Source: Dokdonella sp. (lineage in GTDB: Bacteria; Pseudomonadota; Gammaproteobacteria; Xanthomonadales; Rhodanobacteraceae). From it: a stretch of 64,000 nt of DNA. The DNA lies in NCBI RefSeq assembly GCF_019634815.1, contig NZ_JAHCAP010000004.1, forward strand, positions 1 to 64,000, given 5' to 3'. The notes below the pieces were generated by a model. It saw nothing but the letters and a program-made list of their open reading frames with translations, was not told the origin of the DNA and searched no databases. The stretch's first letter is position 1; the number at the start of each line of letters is the position of its first letter. Both the position numbers and the translations under genes were made by a program. Positions 62,058 to 64,000 of the stretch are shown in pieces.

Positions 62058-64000
62058 ATGAAAACGCATTTCCGCATGCGGCTGCTGCCTTTTGTGATCG
62101 GCTCCTTGCTTGCCGTATCCACCGCATATGGACAGAACACTTCGTCGGCGTTGAGCGGGCGCATCGTCAATGCTTCCGGCCAGCCTGTTGCCGGCGCCAC
62201 GGTCGAGATCATCCATGTGCCGTCGGGTACCTCGCGCACGGTCATGACCGACGCCAATGGCCGCTACTCGGTGCAGGGTCTGCGCGTGGGCGGTCCGTTC
62301 GAAGTCAAGGCTTCCGGCGACCATGGCGAAGCGGCGGACCAGAAGGATCTCTATCTCAAGCTGGCCGAGGAGGCGACGCTCAACCTCACCGTGGGCACGG
62401 CCCAGCAGCTCGAGAGCATCGTTGTCACCGGCGTTGCCCCGGGCGCGACCTTCCAGTCGGACAACAAGGGCATCAGCACCAATCTGTCGCAGCGCGCCCT
62501 GGTGGCGATGCCGCAGCCGGATCGCTCGATCCAGAACGTCGTGCGCGCCGATCCGCGCATCGTCGTCACCGATCGTGACCGTGGCGCGTTCTCGGCGATG
62601 GGCCAGAACTTCCGCTACAACTCGATCACCGTCGACACGGTCAACGCCGGCGACCCGTTCGGTCTCAACGACAACGGCCTGCCGACCAAGGGTTCGCCGA
62701 TCTCGCCCGACGCGATCGAGGAATACAACATCACCACCGCCAATTACGACGTTTCACAGCGTCGCGGCGTGGGCGCGACCGTCAATGCGGTGACCAAGAG
62801 CGGCACCAACGAATTCCACGGGTCTGCCTACTACTCCTACACCAATGCCAAGGACCTCACCGGCGAAAATGAAGCCGGCAACGACTGGACCGGCTGGACC
62901 AGCAAGTACACCGCGGGTGCGACCCTCGGTGGTCCGATCATCAAGGACACCCTGTTCTTCTTCCTCTCGCTCGAGGAAAGCAAGAACAAGGCGCCTGGCG
63001 CAGTCTGGGGCCCTGAAGGCTCGGGCGCTACCAACATCGTGCGCGATCTGACCCAGGAACAGGTTGATCAGATCACCAGCATCGCCTCGGGTTACGGTAT
63101 CGACGCAGGCTCGACCAAGGCTTCCAATCTTGATCTCACCAGCAAGCGCGTGCTCGGCAAGATCGATTGGAACATCAACGATTTCCATCGTCTGAGCTTC
63201 CGCGCCAGCCGCACCAAGGAAGACGAGCCGATCATCGTGCAGGGCTCATCCAACTTGCTCACCTTGTCGAGCAACTGGTATCTGTTCAACAAGACCAACG
63301 ACAGCTTCGCACTCAATTTCTACGACGATTGGACCAGCACGTTCTCGACCGAAGCCTCGGTCAGCTACAACAAGTTCGACCAGGTGCGCGGTCCGCTCAA
63401 CGGCCAGCATACGCCGGAGATCACCGTGCGCACGACTGGCGCTGACAGCGGTACGGCCGTCAGGTTTGGTTCCGAATATTCCAGTCAGGCCAATGTGCTT
63501 GGCGTGAAGACCTGGAACGGCTATTTCGCCGGCAACTGGTTCCTCGGCGACCACACCATCAAGGCGGGTGCGGATTTCCAGAAGGACAGCTACTACAACC
63601 TGTTCCTGCAGCGCTATTTCGGCCAGTACGAGTTCAACTCGATCGATGATTTCGCCAGCGGCACCTATCGCCGCTATCGTCTGGCCCAGCCCGCGCCCGG
63701 CTATACCTTGGGCAACGTCGCTGCCATTTACGACATGCAGCAGTGGGGCCTGTTCCTGCAGGACACCTGGCAGGCGACCGATCGCTTCTCGCTGATGTAC
63801 GGCCTGCGTTACGACATGCCGCACATGTCGCCCTCGCCGACCGAGAATCCGTGCGTCGCCGCCGCGCCGGGCACCACCGGCAATTTCGGGGTCTGCGGCC
63901 TGCAGGCTTCGACCAGCAATCCGAACGCGGCCGTCGGTGGATTCGGCATCAAGAATACCGATCGTGTCTCGGCCGCGGTATTGCAGCCACGCGTGTCCTT
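62058..64000 (+). CDS. Oar-like TonB-dependent receptor with carboxypeptidase-regulatory N-domain (partial)
   Basis: The frame is open from ATG 62058 to the right edge (647 codons). A signal peptide (MRLLPFVIGSLLAVSTAYG) is followed by a carboxypeptidase-regulatory-like domain (about 28-105, SGRIVNASGQPVAGATVEI), a TonB-box-like LESIVVTG, a plug domain (about 115-250, VRADPRIVVTDRDRG, IEEYNITTANYDVSQRRG) and the beginning of a 22-strand barrel. Such Oar-like receptors take up or secrete large substrates (peptides are suspected); no ligand can be read here. The C-terminal part lies beyond the window. Confidence 0.93.
   Translation, partial: MKTHFRMRLLPFVIGSLLAVSTAYGQNTSSALSGRIVNASGQPVAGATVEIIHVPSGTSRTVMTDANGRYSVQGLRVGGPFEVKASGDHGEAADQKDLYLKLAEEATLNLTVGTAQQLESIVVTGVAPGATFQSDNKGISTNLSQRALVAMPQPDRSIQNVVRADPRIVVTDRDRGAFSAMGQNFRYNSITVDTVNAGDPFGLNDNGLPTKGSPISPDAIEEYNITTANYDVSQRRGVGATVNAVTKSGTNEFHGSAYYSYTNAKDLTGENEAGNDWTGWTSKYTAGATLGGPIIKDTLFFFLSLEESKNKAPGAVWGPEGSGATNIVRDLTQEQVDQITSIASGYGIDAGSTKASNLDLTSKRVLGKIDWNINDFHRLSFRASRTKEDEPIIVQGSSNLLTLSSNWYLFNKTNDSFALNFYDDWTSTFSTEASVSYNKFDQVRGPLNGQHTPEITVRTTGADSGTAVRFGSEYSSQANVLGVKTWNGYFAGNWFLGDHTIKAGADFQKDSYYNLFLQRYFGQYEFNSIDDFASGTYRRYRLAQPAPGYTLGNVAAIYDMQQWGLFLQDTWQATDRFSLMYGLRYDMPHMSPSPTENPCVAAAPGTTGNFGVCGLQASTSNPNAAVGGFGIKNTDRVSAAVLQPRVS

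Noticed and set aside
1..64000. tRNA, rRNA, CRISPR, insertion sequence or phage genes
   Set aside because: No direct-repeat array, transposase, integrase or tRNA-like fold was noticed; a tRNAscan or CRISPR search was not possible here.

Overview
The window is 64 kb of high-GC, gene-dense bacterial chromosome. It suggests a Gram-negative, aerobic gammaproteobacterium, most probably of the Xanthomonadales (Rhodanobacteraceae/Dokdonella-like). The support is the surA-pdxA-rsmA-apaG and miaB-phoH-ybeY-corC clusters, LptD, TamA-TamB, a degS-petABC-sspAB block, ubiquinone hydroxylases and an Oar-like TonB receptor. The genus is an inference from gene order and protein style, not a database result. 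I saw no tRNA, rRNA, CRISPR array, transposase or phage gene.

1-12.4 kb (mostly minus strand): an adenosyltransferase - histone deacetylase-like - lptD - surA - pdxA run leads to rsmA and apaG (cut by the left edge). This conserved outer-membrane/housekeeping cluster is split twice: by a divergent LysR regulator/YeiH transporter pair, and by a secreted FG-GAP repeat protein. 12.6-20.5 kb: two ubiquinone-biosynthesis monooxygenases (UbiH and UbiI/UbiF type), a ClC chloride transporter, a large propeller-GGDEF sensor interrupted by one in-frame TGA, and a secreted protein with an IPTL-CTERM-like tail.

20.6-35.7 kb (all minus strand): tamA-tamB, a 48-residue DUF3096 protein, an unrecognised protein with a receiver-like start, a Ser/Thr kinase with helical repeats translationally coupled to an ECF sigma factor, corA, a DUF4105 protein, corC, ybeY and phoH. 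35.9-39.6 kb (plus strand): TetR regulator, lipoprotein membrane-fusion protein, ABC ATPase and ABC-2 permease, resembling the E. coli cecR-ybhGFSR exporter. It is followed by an M36 (fungalysin)-like protein whose zinc-binding motif is lost. miaB then resumes the conserved cluster on the minus strand.

43.4-54.3 kb: a lytic transglycosylase, a TPR-GGDEF diguanylate cyclase, the DegS/AlgW protease divergent from petABC (cytochrome bc1), sspA-sspB, a DUF3301 protein, a tail-anchored double-FHA protein and nadC. 54.4-64 kb: a DUF1631 gene behind a near-perfect CRP/Clp-type site in class II position, a Trm112 protein, purE-purK, Fe-superoxide dismutase, monothiol glutaredoxin, a YciK-like SDR, a MarC-family protein and an Oar-like TonB receptor running off the right edge.

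The points most worth a second look are the TGA-interrupted propeller-GGDEF gene, the pseudo-peptidase M36 protein next to the inserted exporter, the CRP/Clp-type promoter of the DUF1631 gene, the ECF sigma/kinase unit, a shared C-terminal FxDxFE motif in two secreted proteins, and strong GC hairpins without U-tracts at several gene ends.
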